Below are positions 25,701 through 34,605 of a stretch of DNA of 64,000 nucleotides, in pieces. The stretch covers positions 25,504,051-25,568,050 of the forward strand of contig OY759218.1 of the NCBI GenBank assembly GCA_963662175.1. The letters run 5' to 3'. How positions within the stretch are numbered: position 1 is the stretch's first letter; every line of letters starts with the position of its first letter. The notes beneath the pieces are model-generated. The model had not been told where the DNA came from. It ran no database searches and saw only the letters and a list, made by a program, of their open reading frames with translations. This DNA comes from Aradus depressus (taxonomy: Eukaryota > Arthropoda > Insecta > Hemiptera > Aradidae). A program made the position numbers and the translations under genes.

Positions 25701-26101
25701 GAGGACAGCGGAGAGAGGAGGATCCGGTCTATGAAGAAATAGAGCGAGAACGGGCGGAGATCCAGGTTAGTGACATGAGCGACGAAGACGGGAGACGACA
25801 GAGCGACATGAGTAGACAGTCATCCCGGAGCTACGGGGACCATAGGCCGCTGATACCGTACAGTCCTGCCACGGACAGGAACTTCCATGCCGCCTTCGAT
25901 GCAGCCTTCAAACAACGGCTGAAGGAGCAGGCACAGGGAGGCCAGGGAGCTTCGGGGGGACGAACACTTCCGGGGGGCGGGCAAGGCACCGTGGCTGTCC
26001 TCGATGGAGAGACGGTCGTGTGCCACCTCCAGCCTGACTACACCTCTAGGACCATCCTCCACCATCCCCACCACCAGCACCAGCCCTATAGTGAGTGCTA
26101 A
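4718..26101 (+). CDS. Cirl: Latrophilin / Cirl adhesion G-protein-coupled receptor (whole gene, 15 coding exons)
   Basis: Adhesion GPCR of the latrophilin family, a self-cleaving cell-surface receptor of neurons and mechanosensory cells in animals. I joined exons 4718-4784, 6210-6402, 7229-7335, 8319-8681, 9252-9559, 10169-10496, 11763-12147, 12958-13183, 14888-15053, 15964-16178, 16274-16377, 17298-17466, 18822-19073, 23194-23388 and 25418-26101. All junctions are GT-AG and keep phase, giving about 1253 residues. Order: signal peptide 1-19, SUEL lectin 30-122, Ser/Thr/Pro linker 123-243, HormR about 255-346, GAIN 347-608 with GPS cleavage at L608|T609, seven membrane helices about 627-870, cytoplasmic tail to 1253. 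An alternative end at 19163 gives 990 residues. The lectin and helices closely match what I remember of fly Cirl. The family and the exons up to 17466 are very secure. The tail splicing (exons 13-15) is inferred from phase and composition. Confidence 0.95.
5171..5832. repeat. Direct repeat pair in Cirl intron 1, 422 bp apart
   Basis: The block at 5171-5408 recurs at 5594-5832 with few differences, for example CTAACTTAGATCTCATTATT at the start of both. A 15-base insert and small indels distinguish them. Confidence 0.85.
6210..6402 (+). CDS. Cirl: Cirl exon 2 (SUEL/GBL lectin domain, first part)
   Basis: Residues 23-86. [11 protein letters not shown] opens the rhamnose-binding lectin fold, followed by the family hallmark [15 protein letters not shown]. 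Strong polypyrimidine acceptor, donor AG|GTATCT. Confidence 0.95.
7229..7335 (+). CDS. Cirl: Cirl exon 3 (end of SUEL lectin domain)
   Basis: Residues 87-122. Contains [18 protein letters not shown] and the closing HYQC of the lectin domain. Acceptor TTTCAG, donor C|GTAAGT. Confidence 0.95.
8319..8681 (+). CDS. Cirl: Cirl exon 4 (Ser/Thr/Pro-rich mucin-like linker)
   Basis: Residues 123-243, dominated by Thr, Ser and Pro, as in the variable linker between lectin and HormR domains of latrophilins, and probably heavily O-glycosylated. Much GC-richer than its flanking introns. Donor G|GTTCGT. Confidence 0.9.
9252..9559 (+). CDS. Cirl: Cirl exon 5 (hormone-receptor domain)
   Basis: Residues 244-346. 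A Gly-rich lead is followed by a Cys/Trp-patterned HormR domain ([16 protein letters not shown], then paired cysteines). Acceptor follows a long T run; ends CAG|GTCGGT in phase 0. Confidence 0.92.
9919..10097. repeat. 60-bp tandem repeat, three copies, in Cirl intron 5
   Basis: Units start at 9919, 9979 and 10039 with core CGATCCCATACTCTTAGGAA and differ at only a few positions. The array ends about 70 bases before exon 6. Single diverged relatives sit near 57660-57780 and 62795-62930. Confidence 0.92.
10169..10496 (+). CDS. Cirl: Cirl exon 6 (GAIN domain, helical part)
   Basis: Residues 347-455. Start of the GAIN autoproteolysis domain, with the conserved [14 protein letters not shown] segment. 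Acceptor GCCTGCAG, donor T|GTAAGT. Confidence 0.93.
11763..12147 (+). CDS. Cirl: Cirl exon 7 (GAIN domain, beta part)
   Basis: Residues 456-583. Ends with [12 protein letters not shown], the first Cys and Trp of the GPS motif. Acceptor TTCTAG, donor AG|GTATGC. Confidence 0.94.
12958..13183 (+). CDS. Cirl: Cirl exon 8 (GPS cleavage site, tethered agonist, helix 1)
   Basis: Residues 584-659. Carries the GPS cysteines and [13 protein letters not shown], with self-cleavage expected between L608 and T609. This frees TNFAILM as the tethered agonist. Membrane helix 1 follows. Donor AAG|GTATGG. Confidence 0.96.
13683..14189 (+). mobile_element. Internally deleted LINE fragment in Cirl intron 8
   Basis: An open frame begins with [19 protein letters not shown], resembling the reverse-transcriptase motif NNKAPGxDGIPNE. 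It then jumps to a C-terminal segment with [14 protein letters not shown], like the Cys-containing end of insect LINE ORF2 proteins. The YADD core is missing, so the element is dead. Confidence 0.6.
14888..15053 (+). CDS. Cirl: Cirl exon 9 (helices 2 and 3)
   Basis: Residues 660-714. Two hydrophobic helices with [15 protein letters not shown] and [18 protein letters not shown], strongly latrophilin-like. Donor G|GTTCGT. Confidence 0.96.
15578..15905 (-). mobile_element. tRNA-derived SINE copy, near full length, in Cirl intron 9
   Basis: On the minus strand it has a B-box-like GGGTTTCGAAACCC region, the GTCCTTCGGATGGGA core, the GAGCGCTCTGGTAGTAGGCG tail block, and ends in AACCTAACCT. Same family as the copies near 22.5, 38.7, 44.2 and 48.0 kb. 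Confidence 0.85.
15964..16178 (+). CDS. Cirl: Cirl exon 10 (helices 4 and 5)
   Basis: Residues 715-786, containing [13 protein letters not shown], then YGTDRYCWL of extracellular loop 2 and a further helix. Acceptor TTTTTTTAG, donor GTGAGT. Confidence 0.96.
16274..16377 (+). CDS. Cirl: Cirl exon 11 (end of helix 5, third intracellular loop)
   Basis: Residues 787-820, [15 protein letters not shown] followed by a basic cytoplasmic loop. Acceptor TTTTTCAG, donor CG|GTACGT. Confidence 0.95.
16482..17035 (-). mobile_element. Deleted mariner-like transposon in Cirl intron 11
   Basis: Ends are inverted repeats: TAATGGGTGGTTTTTTTA on the left and TAATGGGTATTTTTTTTA on the right strand, flanked by TA. 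Between them, minus strand 16808-16581 encodes [20 protein letters not shown] and [15 protein letters not shown], the C-terminal part of a mariner transposase. The N-terminal half is gone. Confidence 0.85.
17298..17466 (+). CDS. Cirl: Cirl exon 12 (helices 6 and 7)
   Basis: Residues 821-877: [12 protein letters not shown] in helix 6, and [17 protein letters not shown] in helix 7, a signature of adhesion GPCRs. Ends AAG|GTAACC in phase 0. The frame stays open for another 429 bases into the intron (see findings). Confidence 0.96.
17757..18350. repeat. Long imperfect inverted repeat in Cirl intron 12
   Basis: The left arm (about 17757-17925) is largely the reverse complement of the right arm (about 18172-18350). 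Shared blocks include GGGTAGTTTTTTA, CAGATACT, CTGTTTCAATGTTAATC and CTCGGTGAAAAGA. It looks like a foldback element or inverted duplication. Confidence 0.7.
18822..19163 (+). CDS. Cirl: Cirl exon 13 (tail; read-through to a stop, or spliced at 19073)
   Basis: Starts with [20 protein letters not shown], the juxtamembrane tail, then a Gly/Ser-rich stretch. Unspliced, it ends GWANH and TAA at 19161-19163, giving a 990-residue receptor. A phase-0 GTGGGT donor after 19073 would instead join exon 14. The donor is not strong, so both forms are plausible. Confidence 0.88.
   Translation, partial: VQKEYRKYIRRHLWLSKCLGCQESGGGMGSSSGGESKERRASLYTGGSHGNAQSTESTSGSSGAAGGGGGGGLAIGTPAPHGTSVGSYLRYQNSVPSATPNNHHTNIWGWANH
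19279..19284 (+). promoter_or_regulatory. Cirl: Poly(A) signal for the short Cirl transcript
   Basis: AATAAA lies 116 bases after the exon 13 stop, with a GT-rich stretch at about 19330-19352 where a downstream element would sit. It supports genuine 3'-end formation here. Confidence 0.55.
19337..20020 (-). mobile_element. SINE copy split by a LINE insertion
   Basis: Tail block of the SINE at 19337-19430 (TAGAGCGCTCTTTCTTCGCTC on the plus strand). The family's middle and head resume at about 19905-20020 (CAGGCTCGGGACCGCCAT, CCCAGATAAAGAAACC). The interval between is LINE sequence. Confidence 0.7.
19428..19905 (-). mobile_element. 3' end of a non-LTR retrotransposon
   Basis: Minus-strand frame reads [48 protein letters not shown] and [13 protein letters not shown], the standard C-terminus of insect LINE ORF2. 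It ends in an A-rich tail (plus-strand T run near 19428). Strongly 5'-truncated. Confidence 0.88.
20446..20680. other. GC-rich patch in Cirl intron 13, identity unknown
   Basis: Much GC-richer than its surroundings and open in several frames. A pyrimidine run and CGGAG precede it, but no convincing donor follows. It may be an unrecognised optional Cirl exon or transposon sequence; I cannot decide. Confidence 0.3.
21784..21845. repeat. 31-bp tandem duplication
   Basis: AAGATTAAGATNTGTACCGTCAAATGAAGT occurs twice in a row with a single difference, within Cirl intron 13. Confidence 0.8.
22493..22785 (+). mobile_element. tRNA-derived SINE copy in Cirl intron 13
   Basis: Shows the tRNA-like head (TAGCGAGCTTGCCTACTATG), the middle block, GAGCGCTCTGGTAGTAGGCG and GTTAAAGCCCGGG at the end. 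The B-box region is degraded. Confidence 0.8.
23194..23388 (+). CDS. Cirl: Cirl exon 14 (cytoplasmic tail, long form)
   Basis: An open, GC-rich 65-codon block bounded by GTGTGATTTACAG and AAG|GTGAGC, phase 0 at both ends. Pro/Ser-rich, ending PLHKPSLWK. It joins in frame to exon 15 as [17 protein letters not shown]. Composition, phase and splice sites support it; there is no domain to confirm it. Confidence 0.7.
24548..24625 (+). mobile_element. SINE tail fragment in Cirl intron 14
   Basis: Only the 3' block remains: ATAGTAGGCGGTATGACCTC and TTAAATCCCGGACATGAGTC. Confidence 0.75.
25418..26101 (+). CDS. Cirl: Cirl exon 15 (C-terminal tail, long form)
   Basis: Residues 1027-1253. Starts [15 protein letters not shown], a segment I associate with insect latrophilin tails. 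It continues with an Arg/Glu-rich stretch ([19 protein letters not shown]) and ends [10 protein letters not shown] with TAA at 26099-26101. Acceptor TTTTTATAG. AG sites at 25431-25432 and 25439-25440 are alternative acceptors. A GTGAGT donor overlaps the last codons. Confidence 0.85.
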   Translation, partial: NISFKSFSRDSGHGGSEQEESPKAHTTVLASNSLLRHKEGPRQTYISSAYSHSHLQPGMQHLPTAGVHRGKQANGSIRATSPWNHTYTEIRERERGQRREEDPVYEEIERERAEIQVSDMSDEDGRRQSDMSRQSSRSYGDHRPLIPYSPATDRNFHAAFDAAFKQRLKEQAQGGQGASGGRTLPGGGQGTVAVLDGETVVCHLQPDYTSRTILHHPHHQHQPYSEC

Positions 26102-26522
26102 AGACATAGATTGCCTCATTTCATCAGGAGTTACTAGGGTTTTGGAGTTGATCCTTCCTCTAAACCACTCCTATCTTTTCGCCGATGGGGTTGAATCAAT
26201 TAGCTAGCTACCTTACTTATAACTTCTGAATCAATATATAGATTTTTGTGTCGCTATATTCATTCCATCAGGAGTTACAGTGATTGCTAAAGACAGGGGC
26301 TGAATTAGCAGGCAGCCGGTGAGAGCATGGTGGCTGTCGTCGACGAATGCCCAATAGTGTATGCTAAAGAATTTTTACATTTTTGGTTGAATGAAAAAGT
26401 CAACAGGTTAATGGACTAAAAATAATATGTTCATTAATATTCAATGATCAGAGCCCAGAGCCACGTCGTTTCGGCCTTCCTCCGGGCTAACATTAAATTC
26501 AAGCAAACCTAAAAAGAATATA

Positions 26523-27167
26523 ACAGTTCTGTGGTCAGATAAAATCATCTAACATACCTCACATTTTTTTCTGTATTAAGTTATTGCTGTATTTTATGTT
26601 CTAGATCTACAAAAAGGTGACTTTTACTATCTTTTAGCTTGACAACATGGGTATGTTATTATCAGTATTTGACATCCGGTTATTATTAATAATGCCTAAA
26701 CCATATTTGAAATTTCGACACTATTTTAGGCAGTATTTGAAGATAGAACAGCCAAACACAAGGATTTCAAATATTTGCTAATTACTCTAAGGAATACTAT
26801 CTTGAAATATCTATTATGATTTTCAGAAATATAACTTGTCTCTGAGATGAGTTAAATTTTGATTAAAACCGTCACAGATCAATAAAAATATTGAAATATA
26901 AATAAATATTGGTAGTTAAAAAGTTGATTTTTCATAGACGATAAATTAACTTGTCGCAATACATTATTGGGACTGGAAATTATCTTATAACGTTCCTTAA
27001 TCGCCATCTTGCTTTTTAACAATTCTTTCTCTAGCTTTTAAATACTACCTAAAATAGTGCTTAGTCATTATTAATAGTGCCTGGATTCCAAATACGGACG
27101 ATAACAGATATATCCTTACTCAATTCCGCAAAAAAAGCGAGATTTTGCCATCTGACCACAGAATTGT
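26523..27167. mobile_element. Foldback/MITE-like element, 645 bp
   Basis: Left end ACAGTTCTGTGGTCAGAT and right end, read in reverse, ACAATTCTGTGGTCAGAT, each beside TA/ATA. Further inverted similarity inside (CACTATTTTAGG blocks). No transposase frame. Confidence 0.72.
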
Positions 27168-28326
27168 ATAATGTTTTTTTTTTGTTTTTTTTTTTATTTG
27201 AGTTGTGAGATATGTAGGATAGATAATACGGTGGAAACAACTGGCTCTTGTCGAATATTAATAAAACATAGTTAGCTGATCCATTCTCCTTATCATTTTC
27301 AATTCATCTGTGAATCTGAAGATATGGAGTGAAGAGAAAGAATTTTCAGTTTAAATATTTTAACAATGTATGCCTTATTTTTGGACATTCTTATGCTCAC
27401 TTGAATTATGTGTTAATAATGTAAATAGAAACATATCTCGCATTTTTTTCCGTATTGAGTTATTGGCGTATTCTATGTTCTAGTTCCACAAAAAGGTGAC
27501 TTTTACTATCTTTTAGATTGACAACATGGGTATGTTATTATCAGTATTTGACATCCGGTTATTATTAATAATGCCTAAACCATATTTGAAATTTCGACAC
27601 TATTTTAGGCAGTATTTGAAGATAGAACAGCCAAACAGAAGGATTTCAAATATTTGCTAATTACTCTAAGGAATACTATCTTGAAATATCTATTATGATT
27701 TTCAGAAATATAACTTGTCTCTGAGATGAGTTAAATTTTGATTAAAACCGTCACAGATCAATAAAAATATTGAAATATAAATAAATATTGGTAGTTAAAA
27801 AGTTGATTTTTCATAGACGATAAATTAACTTGTCGCAATACATTATTGGGACTGGAAATTATCTTATAACGTTCCTTAATCGCCATCTTGCTTTTTAACA
27901 ATTCTTTCTCTAGCATTTAAATACTACCTAAAATAGTGCTTAGTCATTATTAATAGTGCCCGGATTCTAAATACGGACGAAAACAGATATATCCTTAATC
28001 AATTCCTCAAAAAATAGCGAGATTTTGCCATCTGACCACAGAATTGTATACTGTTTTTTTTTTTTTTTTTTTTGTTTTTTTTATTTGATTTGTGAGAAAA
28101 GTAGGTAGATAATACGGTGGAAACAACAGGCCTTGTTGAATATTAATAAAACATAGTTAGTTGATCCTCCATTCTACTTATCATTTTCAATTCATCTTTG
28201 AATCTCAAGATATGGAGTGAAGAGAAAGAATTTTCAGTTTTAAATATTTTAAAATGTATGCCTTATTTTTGGACATTCACGTGCTCACTTGAATTATATG
28301 TTAATTGTGTTAATAATGTAAATAGT
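26551..28326. repeat. About 880-bp tandem duplication
   Basis: 26551-27429 is repeated at 27430-28326 with offset 879 and very few substitutions. The unit contains the MITE interior, its right end and 260 bases of flank. The second copy lacks the MITE's left end, so duplication came after insertion. Confidence 0.9.
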
Positions 28327-28329
28327 AAA

Positions 28330-31300
28330 AGCTTTGTAAATGTTATTTCCGCAACGTTCTGTGGATTCTACTACGATTTTGTATAGACAATTTATGTGTA
28401 AAAAAAACTAAAAAAAAATGTCTGAATTTTTATATAATTTTAATTGGTAAGGTAATTGTATAATAAATGCTCCTGTGATGATGCCGACTTTGCTGAATGT
28501 AATGAATGCATCACTACTTTTAAGACTGTTGCTAATAAAATGATCCAACAACTAAATATGAAAACTTTCTGAATTACAGAATGACCCGGAGAGAAGCATG
28601 GTGGGTAAAGTCTAGTTGGGCTGAGTTTTGAGTTGAGGTTAGGGCAGGTGTACAGAGAAAGCATTATTATGTGAAGAGCAAAAATTGAAATTGCACTTTT
28701 CAGTTCCTTTATTTATAATAGTAATGAATTGATATCCATTTTGTTCTGAATACAACATTCTTCCAATTCAACAAAGTTCACGTAATTCAAGGCAATTGTA
28801 AGAGTATTTTTGTTTTTTCTTGTTCGTAACATATAGACTACCATGGCCATTAGCGTTTCTATCGTGACTGAATTAGGTGGTCGACAGGAGGAACAAGAAG
28901 CCTTTGGGAGGGGGGGAGACAGGTTAATGACTTATTTTAGGTGTCCGTAAATTGGAAGACCATAAGCGGAACTCCAAGATTCCATTGTTATGGACGCGAA
29001 ATTTTGGAATTGTTTTACTGTATAAAAATTTTGTTTGAAATTACAGTTTTCAAACATTTTTTTGCGATTTTTATAGGAATTAATCATGTCACAAGCTAGT
29101 GTGTTTGGCATTAATTAGTTACTTTTATTTTCATTGACAAATGTATTAGGTGACATGTGATTATTTATAAGATAAAAAAAATAAGTTCTGAGTTACATAA
29201 CGAGATTTAACCCACTTAGCTTCTCAACGGGTCAGAAAATAAGAACATGTGGAGGTCTCATGAACAGGAAACATGGCAGTTTTCAAAATTGTTCATTTGC
29301 ACTCCAACACCTTTCCCCAGTCCTTCCTTCCTTAGTATTTAAAAATTGTTACTTAAATTTAAAAAAATTTACAGTATTCTTTTTTTCACAATTGTAGGTA
29401 TAAAACAATTCACAGTTCTTGCTGATGAAGTTTTGATTCGTTGATTAGTTATTTGTACAGTAAATTAATAAAATTATTTATTTTCAACTAAAGGATGTAG
29501 ATTATCCCCGCACTTCTGTATTGCAAAATGTATTCTTATTTCAATTTCTCATGTTTACTCTAAATTAACAGTTGTCTCTAGGATAGCTTTTTACGTTAGA
29601 GTTTTTGGTTTCGAAAGCTACATCCATTCTTTTGTTTCAACTGTTTGGCAAGCTATAGCTTCTCCCTAGCTCGGGTCTGAAAAAAAAAAACTTCATTACA
29701 CTTATTTAACAAAGAATATTTTTGCAATGTCTGCTCGCGACATACCACTGTTGCGCAAGTTAAAACATAATAATAAAATACTTATTTTTTTCTGAAATGT
29801 GTGAACGCAAATTTGTTCCATGTTGGCGGCCTAATTTCCAAAATAGCTTAAATCCTTCCCGGATAACTTAGTCCTTCATGAAGGACTTGATATCTTCAGG
29901 TAAGTCAAGGTAAGGGGGAAGCTTCCTTGAGCTACATGTAAAAACACATACATATATATCCATGATATCCTATATTAATATATAGGGGTTTCTTCATGTA
30001 TATATAATATGGATGAATGAAGGTGGTTTTGATACCAGACGTCTCATTTATGTAATGTAGGTAGTTTTCTGGTACCAGACGCCTTAATGTATGTAGATGG
30101 TTTTGATATGTGGTCGCCTCATGTATCTTGTCGGACATAAATATTCTCGTACTATGGCAGATTCACCAAGGAAAATTTTCAACTACTAATAGAAAACTTT
30201 GTCAGACCCAATGAAATTTGGTACCAGTAAGTTCCTAGTTGTAGTATAGAAAAAATTTACTTGATTTTTAGTGTCCTTTGAAAACTATCTAAAATACCTT
30301 TGCTTCCTTCGAAAAAATTAAATATTAATTCTTTCTCTTTACTAATCATTTTTATAAATAAAAAAATGAGTTCTAGACCACTGTTTTTATTTTTATTTAC
30401 ATTTTTGGGTACTAACATGCCTAATATAACAAAAACAAATATCGAATTTTAACTGAAACGAATGTTGAAAGTACAGTTTTAAAGATACTGAATCGAATTT
30501 TAACTGAAACGAATGTTGAAAGTACAGTTTTAAAGATACTGACTATAAATTTCATTCTATAAGCATAAAACACAAAATGAGTATACACAATATTTGTTCT
30601 ATATCGTGGGAAATAGAGCCCGAACTTACTAATTAACATTTTTCCATGCAAATAAATAGGGGCTGTAAAGAAATTACGTAAAGCAATTTTCGGAAATTTT
30701 TGAGCTCACCAGTGTCATTTTCTTGTGAACCAAAAATAAACGAAATTAAAATTGTTTAAGACATACCCCCTCCCCCCTAGACGAAATAATTTTCATCTTT
30801 GAATAAGACGGTAAAATAACGTTTTTTGGAATAAAAATGTACACACAGCAGTAATTAAGTTTGGTAACAATAATCAATCCCTCCAAAATTGTTACTTAAC
30901 AATTTATCATTCATTATTCCACTCGTATTTTAGTCAACTTTTTATTAAAGAAAAAAATGAATGTTATATTACGTCAGTAGTGTGGGGAGGAACCGACTTC
31001 AATGTTCTTCGGAAATTGCGTTGTCATTTATGAGTCCGACCATAAGATATGAAGTCTTGGAAGCTCTTAATTATATTCTAATGGGATGATGAGAAGGAAA
31101 TGATAAAAACAAAGAGAAATACTATTTTATTTACTTACAAAGACGTCCTGTCTACAAGAACCTATTCCTGGCTTTAATTGTAGCGAAAGTGCCAGGAGTT
31201 CATCATAAATGAGATCATTCACCGCTTTACTCATATATACTATTGAACAACTATTTCAGTGCTCTTGAGAAATATAGATCATTTACAACTTTTTTAACCC

Positions 31301-31488
31301 GGGAGAACTCGCTGGACACAACTCGCATGTGAGATTTTCTCTCACACCCCAAATGTTTGCTTTTTTCACAATGTAATTAACCTCTAAATACCCAACAATA
31401 TTTTTATAAAGTTTTATAGGATAAAGGAATAAATAATAAGTATATGAATACAATTTTAATATTTTTTATATAGAAAACAATATTTTTT
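28330..31488. other. Gene-free AT-rich stretch
   Basis: No coding exon could be recognised. Contains degenerate tandem units at 30020-30130 and a perfect 51-bp duplication at 30441-30542. Confidence 0.6.
30441..30542. repeat. Perfect 51-bp tandem duplication
   Basis: The 51 bases starting ATCGAATTTTAACTGAAACG occur twice in direct succession without a visible mismatch, so the event is recent. Confidence 0.9.
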
Positions 31489-31499
31489 AATCATATTAG
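31489..31499 (+). repeat. Left target-site duplication of the Jockey element
   Basis: AATCATATTAG, identical to 32851-32861 directly after the element's poly(A) run. Confidence 0.9.
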
Positions 31500-32850
31500 C
31501 TTTCCAGTCAGCAAACACTTCCTCATCATCAATTTGGCTTCCGCTCAGAACACTCCACAATACACCAGTTACACAGGGTTGTGGATTACGTAGCATCTGC
31601 CCTAGAAAGAAAGTTCTATGCAACGGGGGCGTTCCTTGATGTAAGTCAGGCTTTTGACCGAGTTTGGCACGCGGGACTTTTATAAATTGAGACCGTTGCT
31701 TCCTCACATATATTACTTAATTAATCATTCATTCATATCTAACAGATACTTCGCCGTCCGTCAGGGCTCTGCTATCTCCTCAATAAGACCCATATTGGCG
31801 GGTATACCGCAGGGTTCTGTCTTAGCTCCTTTATTATATATATACAATATACACATCTGACATGCCCACCTCCATCCATACATTGACAGCTACATACGCC
31901 GATGACACCGCCATCTTAGCTGCTGCTGAACTTCACATACACGCCGCATTTACACTACACCATCTCACACAAATTGAAAACTGGTGCAACACATGGAAAA
32001 TAAAACTTAATACAGAAAAATCACAGCACATCACATTTACACTTCGACGGGAAACATTCCCCCCCTTTTTCATCTACGACAAGCCCCTTCCTCAAACTAA
32101 TACTATACGATACCTAGGACTGACATTAGATCGAAGACTGACATGGAACCTTCACACACGTCTCACACGAAACACGCTGAACCGTCGACTGAAAATACTC
32201 TACGGACTTCTAAATAGACGATCAAAATTAGACATGACACAGAAACGGAACTGTTACACTTACTTACTTAGACCATTATGGATATACGGTTCAGCCGAAA
32301 CATCAAACGTATTCAGGCGTTTCAGTCAAAAACCCTCAGACTGATAACACAGTGCCCCCCATACATAAACAACAGAACACTTCATAACGATCTTATGATA
32401 CACACAGTACCCGAAACAATACAAACTGCTTATATACGTTTTTTTAGAAAACTTTACACACATACAAACCCAGAAATACGTACTTTATCTTCACAACACT
32501 TACCACAAAACCCCCCACGAAGGTTGGAGAAGATGGAACCGCGACTTACTGCCACCTTAAATCCTATTCGTTCTTAACTTTTTTTACATTATTTCCCTTT
32601 ACCTTTATCATCTCTCTTACCCATCCATCAAAATTGTCTTCCAATTCCTTTTTATTTATTTATTTTCTTTTTTTTTTCTTTCTGTTCTTGTCCTAATAAT
32701 TAAGATAAATTTTCGTCCCGAGGACCTACCACTGGGTGGCCTTCCTCTCACATGCCATTCACGCCAACATATCAGCACCTACCGTCATAGATGCTGGTTG
32801 TTGCACCCTAGCAACAGTTGATTCTTTATAAATAAAAGACAAAAAAAAAA
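31500..32850 (+). mobile_element. 5'-truncated Jockey-type LINE with target-site duplication
   Basis: Broken frames encode reverse-transcriptase pieces: HQFGFRSEHSTIHQL, FLDVSQAFDRVWHAGLL, AGIPQGSVLAPLLY, the ATYADDTAILA catalytic motif, then LGLTLDRRLTWNLH and a C-terminal RLKILYGLLNRRS. A stop and frameshifts (near 31686 and 31860) show it is dead. It ends with AATAAAAG at 32831 and a poly(A) run. AATCATATTAG flanks it at 31489-31499 and 32851-32861. Confidence 0.95.
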
Positions 32851-32861
32851 AATCATATTAG
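32851..32861 (+). repeat. Right target-site duplication of the Jockey element
   Basis: AATCATATTAG, following the poly(A) run. Confidence 0.9.
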
Positions 32862-33286
32862 AACAAACTTTTTTGGAAGCAATACATTTTTTTTTTTAAT
32901 TGAGACGCAATTATTGCTTGTGGTGTGAAAATAATTGTATGATTATTTATAAAAATAAAAGTGTTCAATCACCACATTTCTGGCCCGTATGATGCCTGTA
33001 TGATGTTCGTCTGTGATGGACAAATCGGAACTTAGCATTTCCTGCACTCTTTCGTTATTTTTTTTATTTTTCCTTCATGAGAGTCCGTATTGAGGAACGT
33101 ACTATCTATCATTTATTAGAATTAGAGCCAAGGTCTTCATATATTCTCTTTTCGTTCAAAATCCCTGTATTGACTTTATATATTTTTTGACTATTTATGC
33201 CACCAACATTGAGGAAAGAGAAAAAAAACATTAAGGCGTAGTCAAGGTCCACGTCATAGATTTTCCGAGAAAACGTCGGGATAAAA

Positions 33287-33436
33287 TCATTTTTCAGTTT
33301 CTTTTCGATGCTGCCGTAGCTCTTGCATTTGCTCGGCACTAGACTTTTTAGGTTTTTTAAATTCCTTTTGATGCGAGCTTTCCTCTGATTTGCGTTTTCT
33401 ATAATTCCGCGCATATTTACGATTCATATGAGACAT
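33287..33436 (-). pseudogene. Short basic ORF, possibly the start of a dead transposon gene
   Basis: ATG at 33436 opens 49 codons, MSHMNRKYARNYRKRKSEES and then KKPKKSSAEQMQELRQHRK, ending in TGA. The repeated AE-(Q/R)-x-R-x-(H/Y)-R basic pattern is common at the N-terminus of insect transposon proteins. The 350 bases upstream are less AT-rich than the flanks and could be a leader. Identity not proven. Confidence 0.3.
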
Positions 33437-34605
33437 CTTTAATTTTTTTGCAATTTTCAATTTAATAGCGATTTTTACATATATTTCGGCGAATATTTTT
33501 ATTGTTTCACTTTGAGTCCTAGTAGTGCCCTCAAGCTCTTTAAAGTGACACCCGAATCAAGCTACACTAATTTCTAATTTTACACAACACTAATTCGCAA
33601 CAATCATCCGCTGGCTCCCACACTAGCCCGATAACGTCACAGGCAAAACAAACACTGCACAACAAACACGTACAGACATGCTCTATCCATTGTGACCTCA
33701 ACCGTTGTTATCGCATTATTATCGATTGAAATCTGACAGTTTTTTGTAACACAAGAAAGTTTGACCGGCTATCACTGTGCTTAACGTGCGAATCAAATTT
33801 TTTTTTTCAATAATGTAGATTAACAATAGTTTGATATGGTCTGAAATATATATGCATATATATTAATTTTAACTAATATTTTCCTAATAAATGGGCCTAT
33901 GTCAGTCCTGTTCAAACTTAACACTTCTTGCCGTTATTAGCAAAAATTATCATCCGAGGTCTGGCGAGGTTTATGGGAGTAATATGTTTTTAAAAGCCTT
34001 CGAGAAATATGAAGAAATAATCATGATTGAAAAACCATAAAACAAATTTTATTCACATTTTCCATTTTTTCTGGCTTCTTAGAACAAAGTATGTAAAAGT
34101 AAAATGGTATACTAAATATGAAATGAATAATAATTATAACAATTTCAACAGTTTACAACTGAGTAACATTTTACACTTAAAAATATACCAAAATAATTTT
34201 ACAAATCATAAAGTCTTATGAGCCAATAAACGAAATAATGAAAGTAGTATTGTTAGCAGTTTCTTTTCTAAAAAGAAAAAAAAATGGCTATGCTACAATT
34301 TGCACAAATATTTTGCATTACGAAAGTCATAATAGTAAAAAAGTATAGTTCATTACAATAGATAAAAAATAAAGAAGGTATTTCAGATTAGTGGCACACT
34401 TTTATTTCATTAATAAAAGGGGAAGAAAGGAGCAGCTGATTTTTTCATGATTCGTTCTCCAAACTATTGACAATAAATCCGCTCTACGAAGCTGCGAACT
34501 TTTCAAATCCCTAGTCACGTATACGAATATTCAACATAACGATATTTTAGCCCCTACTTAGAACGAGGTATATACATTATGACTGTTCTTATCTTCCTTT
34601 ATTAA

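Noticed and set aside
31862..32344. Functional reverse-transcriptase host gene
   Set aside because: Truncated, frameshifted, ends in poly(A) and has a target-site duplication: a dead LINE insertion.
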